Source of the DNA: Oceanispirochaeta crateris
GTDB lineage: Bacteria; Spirochaetota; Spirochaetia; DSM-2461
Direction: 5' to 3'
Assembly (NCBI RefSeq): GCF_008329965.1
Contig: NZ_CP036150.1
Location: forward strand, 1,550,001-1,614,000
DNA length: 64,000 bases
Positions 44,165 through 54,300 of this stretch are shown here, in pieces. The notes beneath the pieces are model-generated. The model saw only the letters and a list, made by a program, of their open reading frames with translations, ran no database searches and had not been told where the DNA came from. How positions within the stretch are numbered: position 1 is the stretch's first letter; every line of letters starts with the position of its first letter. The translations under genes were made by a program, and so were the position numbers.

Positions 44165-45553
44165 TTAACTCCAATCTGTAAGATAACCAGGAGCTTCAGG
44201 AGCCTGGAATTCCTTCTCCAGGAGGGCAGACACCTGAAACAGGCGGTCTTCCTCAAAAGGAGGAGCCATGAACTGAACACCCACGGGCAATCCATTTTCA
44301 AGGGTAGAGGGTACTGATAATGCCGGATGACCTACCAGGTTGGCTGTACATGTATAAAGATCGGCCTGCTTCTGCTGAAAAGGATCCATATCAGTGCTGC
44401 CATGACGAAAAGCAGGCGTAGGAAACACGGGCATCATAAGAACATCTGCCTTGGAATACCAGCGTTCTACATCCTGTCGGATGGCTGTTCGAATTTTCTG
44501 TGCTCTCACATAGTACTGATCCTGAAATCCGGACCGCAAAACATAGGTTCCTAGAAGGATTCTGAGTTTAACCTCATCTCCAAATCCTTCATGTCTAGAT
44601 TTCTTCATCAACTCAGTAGGGTTTTCAGCAAACAAGGGAGCATGACCATAGCGGATACCATTATACCGTGCCAGGTTGGCACTGGCTTCGGCTGTGGCAA
44701 TTGTATAATAAGCCGGTACAACGTAATCAAGCGTTGGAAGATCAATTTCCAAAAGCTTGTATCCGGCTTTTTCAAGCCTTTTTATGGTGGCTTCATAAGA
44801 AGCGCTGACTTCAGGACTGAGAGCTCCGTGGGTATTTTTAAGAACCCCTATAGTTTTTACACTCTTCCCGGAAGGATTATGATCCAGAGACGTGTGATCC
44901 ATCGGATCCTGCCCCTTCATGGATTCAAAAACCTTCTTTGTTATCTCTGTATTCCGGGCCAGGACACCAATAACCTCCAAAGAGGAGGCATAGGCGGTAA
45001 GACCATAACGGCTGACAACCCCATAGGTTGGTTTGAGACCATATACACCACAGAAGGAAGCAGGCTGTCGTATCGAGCCACCTGTATCACTCCCCAATGC
45101 AAAAGGAACCAGACCCGCGGCAACCGCGGCAGCACTACCACCACTGGACCCTCCGGCTACCCGTTCAAGGTCCCAGGGATTATTAGTCTTACCCAGGGCT
45201 GAATTATCTGTGGAAGAACCCATTCCAAACTCATCAAGATTAGTCTTTCCAACAACAACAGCACCTGCTTTCTGCAGATTTTCAACTGCCGTGGCCGTAT
45301 AGGGAGACACGAGCTGTTCCAGCATTTTCGAACCGCAAGTCAGCTTGAAGTTCTTTACTGCGATATTGTCTTTTACAGCAAAAGGAATCCCCTTGAGAGG
45401 CCCTTCTGGCAGTTCTTTGCCCACATTACGATTGGGATCAAATTCAAGAAAACTGCCGATCTTTTTTTCCCAGGTACCGACATAGTTTTTATAAGCTTTC
45501 AGTACCGGAGCCTGGGACAGCACAGCGGACCATTTTTTTTCAAAATCAGACAT
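44165..45553 (-). CDS. gatA: Asp/Glu-tRNA amidotransferase subunit A
   Basis: Amidase-signature glutaminase releasing ammonia for GatB. 462 residues with the Ser-cisSer-Lys triad: Lys in FAVKDNIA, and Ser residues in VAGGSSGGSAAAVAAG and GSDTGGSIRQPASFCG. AAAGG lies 7-8 bases before the ATG. 37-base gap after gatC. Confidence 0.96.
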   Translation of the reverse strand: MSDFEKKWSAVLSQAPVLKAYKNYVGTWEKKIGSFLEFDPNRNVGKELPEGPLKGIPFAVKDNIAVKNFKLTCGSKMLEQLVSPYTATAVENLQKAGAVVVGKTNLDEFGMGSSTDNSALGKTNNPWDLERVAGGSSGGSAAAVAAGLVPFALGSDTGGSIRQPASFCGVYGLKPTYGVVSRYGLTAYASSLEVIGVLARNTEITKKVFESMKGQDPMDHTSLDHNPSGKSVKTIGVLKNTHGALSPEVSASYEATIKRLEKAGYKLLEIDLPTLDYVVPAYYTIATAEASANLARYNGIRYGHAPLFAENPTELMKKSRHEGFGDEVKLRILLGTYVLRSGFQDQYYVRAQKIRTAIRQDVERWYSKADVLMMPVFPTPAFRHGSTDMDPFQQKQADLYTCTANLVGHPALSVPSTLENGLPVGVQFMAPPFEEDRLFQVSALLEKEFQAPEAPGYLTDWS

Positions 45554-45590
45554 GATTTACCTTTTAGAAATTATCAATTTTTAAACACTA

Positions 45591-45872
45591 TTATAAAACA
45601 TTGGGAATAAGGATGAACCTGTCTTCCAGATCGGGAGCACATTCGAGGAGTTCATCTGGTGTGGCTTCATTAGGAAGCCTGCGATCTTCTCGCAGGCGGT
45701 TCTCCTTTTGAAGCGCATGGGTAGTAGGTTCTAGATCCTTGACATCCACTTCGTTCATCTTTTCAAAATAACTGAGCATCCGGGAGACTTCATCTCCCAG
45801 TTTCAACGCCTCTACTTCATCCAGTTCAAGCCTAGCCAGCGTTGCGGTAATGGTTAAATCACTTTTTTTCAT
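45591..45872 (-). CDS. gatC: Asp/Glu-tRNA amidotransferase subunit C
   Basis: Scaffold subunit stabilising GatA-GatB. 93 residues from the ATG at 45872: LTITATLARLELDEVE, FEKMNEVDVKDLEPTTHAL, and LREDRRLPNEATPDELLECAP. A longer reading to 45908 would start inside the -35 box and is rejected. There is no Shine-Dalgarno. First gene of gatC-gatA-gatB-aspS. Confidence 0.95.
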   Translation of the reverse strand: MKKSDLTITATLARLELDEVEALKLGDEVSRMLSYFEKMNEVDVKDLEPTTHALQKENRLREDRRLPNEATPDELLECAPDLEDRFILIPNVL

Positions 45873-45879
45873 GTCTTCA

Positions 45880-45908
45880 TTTATACCTGCATAAATATGT
45901 AATGTCAA
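45880..45908 (-). promoter_or_regulatory. gatC-gatA-gatB-aspS promoter, leaderless type
   Basis: -35 TTGACA (45908-45903, consensus), 17-base spacer, -10 TATAAA (45885-45880), seven bases, then the gatC ATG. The clearest leaderless candidate in the window. Upstream at 45998-46013 there is a 7-bp inverted repeat ATACAGT/ACTGTAT, either a weak terminator for the MinD-like gene or an operator. Confidence 0.7.
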
Positions 45909-46062
45909 GAATAGTCAGGTCTTTAGAACTGTCAGTTTATAAATCTTCTATATAATTAATTCCATATCATATATATATTTAAAATCAAATAAAAGCCATA
46001 CAGTTTACTGTATATTTATTATCGCAATGTTAAATACCAGCAAGGATGGAGTCAGAAAAATA

Positions 46063-47055
46063 TCATATGGCAGAACCTGTCCAACTCAGAGTATCAAGAT
46101 CTTCATCTCCCTCGTAAAGAGGGATACTTTTTTCAGGTACAATTTTATCAATACGCCTGCAGATCCCTTCCAGAGCCGAAGACAACTGGTCCTTGTGATC
46201 AAGACAGTAGGGAGACCGCCTCGTGATAGACCGGGAGACTTCGGGCATCCATTCTAAATACCCAAGGTACTGCAGTGAAATACCAAGATTTTTCCTACTG
46301 ATAATTCTGAGATTTTTACCTAAATCTCTATCACCAACAGAACGGCCCATATTGATGATGACCCCAGGATAAAATGTTTCGATCATCTTCCGCACGGTTT
46401 GTCCATGCTTTACATCAATGGAGCTCAGTTGATCAGCCAGTGAAAAAAGGGAGTTGCCCGACCCTTCTAAACGCTGTTTGAAAAAATTCTGAATCATGTC
46501 TCTTTCGGCAGAACGGGGTGGAAAATGTCTGTATATGGAACGGGCCAATGCGGACTTTAGAAATGAATAGGCATTGAGGATCGCTGTTGTTTCGGGAATA
46601 GTAACGATAATTCCCTGAGGAAAGGGAATAAAGTAGTCCACAATATTGTGATTTGTTCCCGCTCCCAGGTCCAGTAAAATATAATCTGCCACCAGCTTAG
46701 GCAGCTCTTTGATGATTTTCATCTTCTGAAAATAGTGCTGCTGAACCGCAGTTGTATACAAACCATCCCCGGGGAGAAAAAAGAGTCTATCAATGGCTGT
46801 AGGAATAATCAGAGATTCCAGATTATCTGCCTGCTTGTTCAGGTAGGAACCGATACCCGGACTATTATTTTTGATTCCTAGAAGTGTATGCAGATTGGAA
46901 GCGCCAAGATCCAAATCGACCAGAATGACAGTTTTACCCATACCTGCAAGAGAGACTCCCAGATTAACAGTTATAAATGACTTCCCGACACCGCCTTTTC
47001 CGCTAGCTACAGGGATGATTCTATTCATAAGCTGTTTATCGGCTTTTTGGGACAA
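46063..47055 (-). CDS. MinD/ParA-family P-loop ATPase (FlhG-like)
   Basis: 330 residues. Deviant Walker A with two Lys in VASGKGGVGKSFITVN, switch I LVDLDLGASNLHTLLG, Walker B YILLDLGAGT. It belongs to the FlhG/YlxH/MinD group, which controls flagellar number or placement or cell division. No C-terminal amphipathic helix is obvious; the tail ends in an acidic stretch. No flagellar gene is adjacent, so the role is open. The start may be TTG 47055 or ATG 47028; neither has a Shine-Dalgarno. Confidence 0.82.
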   Translation of the reverse strand: MSQKADKQLMNRIIPVASGKGGVGKSFITVNLGVSLAGMGKTVILVDLDLGASNLHTLLGIKNNSPGIGSYLNKQADNLESLIIPTAIDRLFFLPGDGLYTTAVQQHYFQKMKIIKELPKLVADYILLDLGAGTNHNIVDYFIPFPQGIIVTIPETTAILNAYSFLKSALARSIYRHFPPRSAERDMIQNFFKQRLEGSGNSLFSLADQLSSIDVKHGQTVRKMIETFYPGVIINMGRSVGDRDLGKNLRIISRKNLGISLQYLGYLEWMPEVSRSITRRSPYCLDHKDQLSSALEGICRRIDKIVPEKSIPLYEGDEDLDTLSWTGSAI

Positions 47056-47124
47056 TAACTAAAAACCCTCAATTCCTCATCGGCAGAAAACAGAAGAAAA
47101 AACCGAGGAGAACTGCCAAAAGAA

Positions 47125-47153
47125 AATCCCTTTTAGAATCGACAAAAGGGATT
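47125..47153 (-). terminator. Hairpin between zinc-ribbon and MinD-like genes
   Basis: Perfect 10-bp inverted repeat AATCCCTTTT/AAAAGGGATT with a 9-base loop, followed on the minus strand by TTTTCTTTT. It is the second of two consecutive hairpins in the 209-base gap. Confidence 0.5.
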
Positions 47154-47192
47154 GCCATTTACAAATTCTAAAAAAGGCTGGATTCTTTTTTT

Positions 47193-47224
47193 AAAAAAAG
47201 GCCACTACAGATGTGTGGCCTTTT
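47193..47224 (-). terminator. Terminator after the zinc-ribbon gene
   Basis: Perfect 10-bp stem AAAAGGCCAC/GTGGCCTTTT (47196-47205 and 47215-47224) with a 9-base loop and a T run on the minus strand. Symmetrical enough to work in both directions. Confidence 0.75.
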
Positions 47225-47264
47225 CTAAGGTTATTCCATAAATATGACTCTGAAAAGTTTTAGT

Positions 47265-47519
47265 TCAACGGAGAAATCTTTGCTTCCAACGTTTAGTGGA
47301 ACAGTCTCCCTGATGCATTTTGAAGTCCTTCTCCATGACTGATAGGGGTGGTGATTTTCTTTTTAATGTAATCCCACAGGATGGACAGCCCGCCTGATTT
47401 TCATGACAACGTGTACATACATAGTAGTATTTATCGCAATGTGTACAATAGTGTTTTTTGCTGATGCTTCTATAAACAGTTCCACAGCAGTCACAGGTAG
47501 CTTCATTCAGGGTAAACAT
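47265..47519 (-). CDS. Small zinc-ribbon protein
   Basis: 84 residues with four CxxC knuckles (CDCC, CTHC, CTRC, CPSC) in the first 50 residues, enough for two zinc sites. A basic C-terminal tail follows. GGAGG lies 8 bases before the ATG. It is a monocistronic unit bounded by terminators. Protein or nucleic-acid binding is plausible; no function is recognised. Confidence 0.75.
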   Translation of the reverse strand: MFTLNEATCDCCGTVYRSISKKHYCTHCDKYYYVCTRCHENQAGCPSCGITLKRKSPPLSVMEKDFKMHQGDCSTKRWKQRFLR

Positions 47520-47620
47520 AATAGTCCTCCATATTTTTTATAGGACCATTATAAAATCAGTAAAATATGAATGAAATAGGCCTTTTGGTATGTTTCCCTG
47601 CCCCATCAAATCAAAAACCT

Positions 47621-47664
47621 AAAAAACCTGTCAGAGACAACAGGAATGAGGTCACTGACAGGTT
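47621..47664 (-). terminator. Terminator after the LamG lipoprotein gene
   Basis: Perfect 10-bp stem AACCTGTCAG/CTGACAGGTT (47625-47634 and 47655-47664), 20-base loop, then six T on the minus strand. Confidence 0.75.
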
Positions 47665-47683
47665 AAAAATTGTTCCGGTAATT

Positions 47684-49744
47684 TTACCAAGTTTGAGTCT
47701 TATCCTTCATATAATCATAAAAATCTATCAACTCTGCATCCGATTTTAAATAATCTGAAATAAAGATTCCGTTGATTTTGCCATCAAAACCATAGTAGCC
47801 AGCTCTCCCATAGCCTTCCAGATACTGGGAGCCGATGATGAGCGGACCCGATTGCGGATACGGTTTTTTGCTGCTGAGGCTATTTGTGGATGAATAGCTT
47901 CTTTTTTGAGTAAGCCCCGAAGCATTGTCATAGAACAGATCAAGATACACCTTTGTATTATCCCAGCGGCCGACAACATAATACCACTTCTCTGTATTGA
48001 GGCTGACCGAAGAGGTCTGCAGGGAGTATTTGTACCGGGGACTCTGTTCCACAATTCCGAATGTGACTTTTCCACCAGTCCAGAATTGCATGGTATACCC
48101 CTCATCGGTGAAGTCATGATTTATACCCTTATGAACAATTCCAGCAAAATCGCCATGACTGTCCACATAGACCCATGCTTCTATGGTCCCCGCATCAACA
48201 GGGTTCAAAGCTAGATCTCCCGTAGAGCCGCTGTTATCAGATTCCGCAATCAGAGTTCCGTGGGCACCATCATATAGAGCAACGCCTACATCATCCATGA
48301 TGGAAGTTCTAGTGCCATCAACATCCGGGAAATATTGATCATAAAAATAGTCTACTGTGATCTGATTAATATCATCACCATTGATGATGGCCTCAGAGGC
48401 TTCTCCAGACTGTATACTCTGATAGAGATCCTTAAAATCACTGTCGGTGCCGCTATATTCGGCTTCAGAGAGGATTAGAGGCAATGCGTCACCGTCCGGA
48501 TTTTCCAGATATTGATTGATTACAACATCCGATTGCGGAATGGTAAACTCAATTTCATCTGCCGTTGTTCCCGAAGGAATATGATAGGGGGCAGAATCCC
48601 AGTCATGAAAGACCGTAGCATCGTCATTGAGCTGTTGCATTAAAAAATCCCGCCCGCTACTGCCGGAGGTATCCACAACATGGGTTCGCATCACCGTGTT
48701 ACCGTCTACCGCTCCGCTTTGAACCACATCAGCAATCACTTCATAAACAACTTCTTTCCGCATCACTGATTCGGCTAAGGTAGTATGCTCTGAACCTACG
48801 AAAACTCCGTCTAACTGCCCGGCAAAAGAGCCGCCTAGAGTGGTATATGTCTCAATAGCCCTTTCATAGGCAACCATGGTTCCCGTATAGCTGGAACCGC
48901 CATCGGTAAAATGCTCGGTATAATACCTGACACCCAAGAGAGCTCCTGTTACACTTCCATCCCAGAACCAGTAGTCATGGGCATTTGCAATGTCCTGGCT
49001 ATAGATAACAACCGAGGAGAACTGTGCGCTTGAATCACTCTCGGGATAGGAAAAATCGGGATAAGAGAGGCTTCCCAGCAGGTCCAAGGGGGCAAAACCA
49101 TCCTCAAAATCGGTAGCAGCGATGATTTTTACAATCTGTTCATACCGGATGGTCCCGTCATCAAAGGTAATTTCCATTTTAACTCGGTAAAGGGAATCTT
49201 CATTTCCATCGGCGTCCACAATGATATCTTCTGAGTTCCAGGTATCAGTAACACCGGCGTCGGCCACAAAATACTCTTCTACATAACTCTCTAATAGAGT
49301 GTTGGAGACTGGATAAGTCGTCGTAGACACGATCCTGTAAACTGTATCACCACCTATAGAAGTGAAACCTGCAGGCTCTGCTGTCCATGAGGTGGTCAAA
49401 CCAGCTTCCGGGTAATCCGAAAGTGAACCGCTCGAAAAACTAGTAGGGTTTGACCAGACAGGTACGGTGGCACGTCCCGATGTAAATTCTGCCTTATCAA
49501 AGAGAAGGACCGGTCGAACACCCCGCTCTTCCAGACCTGTAATTTTTTCAATTTCAAAGGTTTGAAGGAAGTTAGATTCCAAATCACTAATATCGCCTCC
49601 CGTAGGAGCTATGATTGTCCAATCACTTGGATTATTTATTTTTTCTGTACTGACAGTGTCCACAGAAAGACTTCCAGTGTCTCTACAGGCAGCCAGAGAA
49701 ACGATCATGATCATAAAAAGGGTCATTTCAATTATTTTTTTCAA
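47684..49744 (-). CDS. LamG/concanavalin-like domain lipoprotein
   Basis: 686 residues. Lipoprotein signal with lipobox SLAACR (Cys about 20). A long Ser/Thr/Asp-rich extracytoplasmic region (about 25-520) has no recognised enzyme motif. A C-terminal LamG/LamGL fold follows (about 530-680): GTIEAWVYVDSHGDFAGIVHKG, LNTEKWYYVVGRWD, YYGFDGKINGIFISD. It probably binds a carbohydrate or surface ligand on the outer membrane or periplasmic face. The start is TTG with AGGAGGT upstream. It is a monocistronic unit with its own promoter and terminator. Confidence 0.78.
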   Translation of the reverse strand: MKKIIEMTLFMIMIVSLAACRDTGSLSVDTVSTEKINNPSDWTIIAPTGGDISDLESNFLQTFEIEKITGLEERGVRPVLLFDKAEFTSGRATVPVWSNPTSFSSGSLSDYPEAGLTTSWTAEPAGFTSIGGDTVYRIVSTTTYPVSNTLLESYVEEYFVADAGVTDTWNSEDIIVDADGNEDSLYRVKMEITFDDGTIRYEQIVKIIAATDFEDGFAPLDLLGSLSYPDFSYPESDSSAQFSSVVIYSQDIANAHDYWFWDGSVTGALLGVRYYTEHFTDGGSSYTGTMVAYERAIETYTTLGGSFAGQLDGVFVGSEHTTLAESVMRKEVVYEVIADVVQSGAVDGNTVMRTHVVDTSGSSGRDFLMQQLNDDATVFHDWDSAPYHIPSGTTADEIEFTIPQSDVVINQYLENPDGDALPLILSEAEYSGTDSDFKDLYQSIQSGEASEAIINGDDINQITVDYFYDQYFPDVDGTRTSIMDDVGVALYDGAHGTLIAESDNSGSTGDLALNPVDAGTIEAWVYVDSHGDFAGIVHKGINHDFTDEGYTMQFWTGGKVTFGIVEQSPRYKYSLQTSSVSLNTEKWYYVVGRWDNTKVYLDLFYDNASGLTQKRSYSSTNSLSSKKPYPQSGPLIIGSQYLEGYGRAGYYGFDGKINGIFISDYLKSDAELIDFYDYMKDKTQTW

Positions 49745-49800
49745 TTATGACCTCCTGACTAAGAATATATAGCTTTAATGCTATATTTACCATTTTTTTT

Positions 49801-49829
49801 GGTATAATCCCTAGTAAATCGATTCTAAA
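49801..49829 (-). promoter_or_regulatory. Promoter of the LamG lipoprotein gene
   Basis: -35 TTTAGA (49829-49824), 17-base spacer, -10 TATACC (49806-49801). The leader of about 50 bases contains an ATATAGC/GCTATAT hairpin just before the Shine-Dalgarno. Confidence 0.45.
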
Positions 49830-49844
49830 CATCTAAAAATAATC

Positions 49845-49871
49845 AAAAAGAGGCCCCACGAAGGGGCCTCT
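49845..49871 (-). terminator. gltBD terminator
   Basis: Minus-strand 9-bp stem AGAGGCCCC/GGGGCCTCT with a 5-base loop and a T run, about 30 bases after the gltD stop. Confidence 0.85.
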
Positions 49872-49900
49872 GAACAAATTTCTAGTTTTTTTGTGGACTA

Positions 49901-51325
49901 TTACTTTAAGTATTCATCCACGGCCTCTGCAGCTTTTCTACCATGTGCAATGGCCCGGACGACCAGTGAAGCACCGGTCTCGGCATCACCGGAAGCAAAA
50001 ACTCCGTCTATGGATGTGCCATATTTCCCATCTGTTTTGATATTTCCTCGACCATCTAATTCCAGATTTAAATCTGTTATGATCCTGTTATGTTCCACAT
50101 GAACAAAACCCATAGCAAGAAAAACGAGGTCAATCTTAAGATCAAATTCACTGCCCTCAACCGGAACCATCTGAGGACGTCCACCAGCTGGATCAGATTT
50201 CCATTCAACACGGGCAAAACTCCCTTTGTTGACAGAACCGTTCTTTCCCTCAAATTTTATGGTTGTAATATTCCAGTCTCTTTCACACCCCTCCTTATGG
50301 GAAGAGGATGTTCTTAATATGGAAGGCCAATCCGGCCAATTTGGGTTATGGGCTTTATTCCATTCCAGAGGCTTGGGCATAATCTCAAACTGATAGACTT
50401 TTTTTGCTCCCTGCCTGTTCGCCGTTCCAACACAGTCGGATCCTGTATCCCCACCACCAATGACAAGGACTGTTTTTCCTTTAGCATTGATAACATCTTC
50501 ATCATAAAATTCACCAGAGACATTCTTATTGGACTGCCCAAGGTATTCCATGGCAAAATGCACACCCTTCAGCTCTCGTCCTGGTACGGGCAGATTTCGC
50601 GGAGCTCCAGCTCCCATGGTGATCAGAACAGCATCAAATTTATTCTGAAGATAGCGGATGGAAAGATCTTCTCCAATGGCCACCCCTGTTTCAAAATTGA
50701 CTCCTTCCGCCGTCATCTGTTCAATTCTCCGGTCCAGAACACCCTTATCCAGCTTAAAATCGGGAATACCATAGCGGAGAAGGCCACCGATTTTTTCATT
50801 CTTTTCAAAGAGTGTGACCTGGTGTCCCATGCGCCGCAACTGCTGACTGGCTGCTAAGCCCGAAGGACCGCTTCCGACAACTGCAATGCTCTTTCCTGTT
50901 TCGACCTTGGGAGGTCGGGGGATGACCCATCCTGCAGAAAAGGCCTTCTCGATGATTCCCAGTTCCATCTGTTTGATGGTCACAGGCGCATCATTAATGC
51001 TCAGCGTACAGGCTGTTTCACATGGTGCGGGGCATACACGGCCCGTGACTTCAGGAAAATTATTAGTGATTTCAAGGCGTTCAAAAGCCTCTTTCCACTG
51101 CCCTCTGTAAACGGCGTCATTCCATTCGGGAATGAGGTTGATCACAGGGCATCCAATATTATGGCAGAAGGGAGTTCCACAATCCATGCAGCGGGCACCC
51201 TGATCACTCAGGCTTTCCACGGGTGTGGGAATCATCACTTCCTTATAGTCTTTTAATCGTTCTTCCACAGGACGGTAGTTAAAATCCGTTCTGTCGTGCT
51301 CTATAAATCCAAGAACCTTACCCAT
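49901..51325 (-). CDS. gltD: Glutamate synthase (NADPH) small subunit
   Basis: Supplies electrons from NAD(P)H to GltB. 474 residues. N-terminal Cys clusters for 4Fe-4S centres are CMDCGTPFCHNIGCP and CPAPCETAC. The FAD motif is VVGSGPSGLAASQQL, the NADPH motif VIGGGDTGSDCVG, and the C-terminal GVFASGDAETGASLVV is present. The ATG overlaps the gltB stop by one base. Confidence 0.96.
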   Translation of the reverse strand: MGKVLGFIEHDRTDFNYRPVEERLKDYKEVMIPTPVESLSDQGARCMDCGTPFCHNIGCPVINLIPEWNDAVYRGQWKEAFERLEITNNFPEVTGRVCPAPCETACTLSINDAPVTIKQMELGIIEKAFSAGWVIPRPPKVETGKSIAVVGSGPSGLAASQQLRRMGHQVTLFEKNEKIGGLLRYGIPDFKLDKGVLDRRIEQMTAEGVNFETGVAIGEDLSIRYLQNKFDAVLITMGAGAPRNLPVPGRELKGVHFAMEYLGQSNKNVSGEFYDEDVINAKGKTVLVIGGGDTGSDCVGTANRQGAKKVYQFEIMPKPLEWNKAHNPNWPDWPSILRTSSSHKEGCERDWNITTIKFEGKNGSVNKGSFARVEWKSDPAGGRPQMVPVEGSEFDLKIDLVFLAMGFVHVEHNRIITDLNLELDGRGNIKTDGKYGTSIDGVFASGDAETGASLVVRAIAHGRKAAEAVDEYLK

Positions 51326-54300
51326 TAGACGTATACCTCCTCGGTAATCGCTGTTTCATCAGTTTCTTTCGTTTCCTGTTCCTTGATCCTCAACAATGCC
51401 ATTCTATAATCCAGGGGCATGACTTTCACAAAGTTAGGCAGTGATTCTTCCCAGGATTCCATAAGCAGTTTTCCCTGTTTGCTGTCTGTATATTCGATGT
51501 GCCTTTGGATCATACTTTTCAGGAAATCAATGTCTTCAGCGGCAACCACTGGTTCGATGTCAACCATCTCGAGGTTACACCGTGTATCAAACAACTGATT
51601 TTCATCGTACACATAGGCCACTCCACCGGACATTCCAGCCGCAAAGTTCACCCCGGTTTTTCCAAGGATGATGACACGGCCTCCTGTCATGTACTCACAT
51701 CCATGATCCCCGACGCCTTCGACCACGGCAATGGCCCCGGAGTTTCTCACAGCAAAACGCTCACCAGCCCGACCATTGATGAAGGCCTCTCCGCCTGTGG
51801 CTCCAAAGAGGTTCACATTACCGGTAATGATGTTTCTATAGCCTGAAAAAGTAGACCCACTGTGTGGATATAGAATGATTCTACCGCCGGAAAGACCTTT
51901 TCCCAGGTAGTCATTACTCTCCCCTTCCAGTTCAAAAGTGATTCCCTTAGTCAAAAAAGCACCAAAACTCTGTCCGGCAGACCCTTTGAAGTTCACATGA
52001 ATGGAATCGTCTTTAAGACCGGCGGCTCCATGGCGGGTTGTGACTTCGTAGCTGAGAGTAGCACCGACGGTACGGTTACAATTTTTAATGGGCTGGTCTA
52101 TCACAACCGCTTTCTTATTTTCAAGAGCATCCTTTGCTTTTTCAATCAGTCCCTGATCAAGGGATAGAGAAAAATCATGATCTTGCTTTGAGGTGCAATA
52201 CAAGGATTCTCCCCCTGAAATATCGGGAACCATAAGGATTTTTGAAAAATCAAGGCCCTTGTTTTTGTAATGATTCAGGGCATCATTCACCTCGAGGCGT
52301 TCTACCCTTCCAATCATCTCATTAAAGGTTCTGAAACCCAGTTCCGCCATGTATTCACGCACTTCCTGAGCGATAAAAGTCATAAAATTTCTGAGATGCT
52401 CAGGCTTTCCAGCGAATCGTTTTCTCAATTCTTCATTCTGTGTTGCGATACCGACGGGGCAGGCATTGGTATGACATTTCCTCATCATAACGCAGCCCAG
52501 TGAGACCAGTGAGGCCGATCCAAATCCAAACTCTTCGGCTCCGAGTAGGGCAGCAATGACGACATCCCGCCCGGTTTTCATCTGTCCGTCGCATTGGATT
52601 CTAATTCTGGAACGCAACTTATTCATGACCAGGACCTGTTGAGTTTCGGCCAACCCGATCTCCCAGGCACTTCCGGCATGCTTCAATGATGACAGGGGTG
52701 AGGCTCCGGTTCCACCGTCTCCACCGGAAATAAGGACCATATCCGCCTTACCCTTGGCAACACCGGCGGCTACTGTTCCGACTCCGACCTCACTTACCAG
52801 CTTGACCGAAACTCTCGCCGTAGGATTGGCATTTTTAAGGTCAAAAATTAGCTGGGACAGATCTTCTATGGAATAGATATCATGATGAGGTGGAGGAGAA
52901 ATAAGCATGACCCCCGGTGTGGAATGGCGAACCTTGGCAACAGCCTCATTGACCTTATGCCCAGGCAGCTGTCCGCCTTCTCCCGGTTTGGCTCCCTGTG
53001 CCATCTTGATCTGCAATTCGTTACAGTTCGCCAGATAGGGACTATCCACACCAAACCGTCCTGAGGCAATCTGCTTGATATTACTCCTTGGATTATCTCC
53101 ATTATCCCTGATGTTGTAGCGTGCCATGTCTTCACCACCCTCTCCGGAGTTGCTGTTGGCGCCTAAACCGTTCATGGCGATAGCCATGGTTTCATGGACT
53201 TCCTTACTCATGGACCCGAAGGACATGGCGGAAGAAACAAATCTTTTCACAATCTCGCTGACGGGTTCTACTTCTTCAATAGGAACCGGATTCCCGGGTT
53301 TGAATTTGAACAGACCACGGAGGGTGTTCAGATTCTTGCTGATATCATTCACACCGCTGGTATACTGCTTAAAAATAGAATAGTCATTTTGACGGACAGC
53401 CTTCTGCATGTTCACTACGGCTTCTGCCGAAAACAGGTGTCTGTCGGCATTTTTACGGCTGGAAAATTCACCACCGGATGCCAAACGATTGCTATATACA
53501 TCATTTTCTGTCCATGCTTTCCTGTGTCGGGACAGAACATCATGTTCTACCATGGCTGAATCGATCCCGCCCACGCGGGAAGCAGTTCCTGAAAAATATT
53601 TCTCAACAAAGTCTTCGGAGAGTCCTATGGCTTCATAGATCTGAGATCCTCTGTAACTTCTGATCGTCGAAACACCCATCTTGGACATGACCTTGAGGAG
53701 TCCTTTTTTAACAGCCGTAACATAGTGTTCGATGGCTTGTGGAAGGGTGAGATCTACCGGAAGATACCCTCGTTCCTTCAGGTCTGAGAGGGCCTCAAAA
53801 ACCAGATAGGGATTCACACCGCTAGCCCCGTAACCGATGAGAGTGGCAAAATGATGCACAGAGCGCACCTCACCAGATTCAATGATCAAACCTGCAAGAT
53901 GCCTTTTCCCCTGACGAACAAGAAAATGATGTACCGCCGAAATGGCAAGGAGTGCCGGGATGGCCGCATGGTGCTTATCAACCCCTCTGTCAGAGAGAAT
54001 GATAAGAGAGTTACCATTATCGATCTGGGCCTCTACAGAGACACACAGAAGATCCAATGCACTTTCCAACTGCCCATCCTCTTCGGTTACTTCGAACAGC
54101 AGAGGCACGGTACAAACCTTGAAATCATCTAAGTCAACAGATTTAAGACTCTTAATATCGTCGTTGGTAAGCACCGGATGGGTCAGTTTCAGCTGACGGC
54201 AATGTTCGGGTGTTTCATCGAGAAGGTTTCGCTCACGACCGACAAAACTCATGAGAGACATGACCAGATGCTCTCTGTAGGGGTCAATAGGAGGATTAGT

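Noticed and set aside
45998-46013. ATACAGT/ACTGTAT inverted repeat as a LexA-type operator
   Set aside because: Half-site order is the reverse of CTGT...ACAG and it is about 90 bases upstream of the gatC promoter; more likely a weak terminator.
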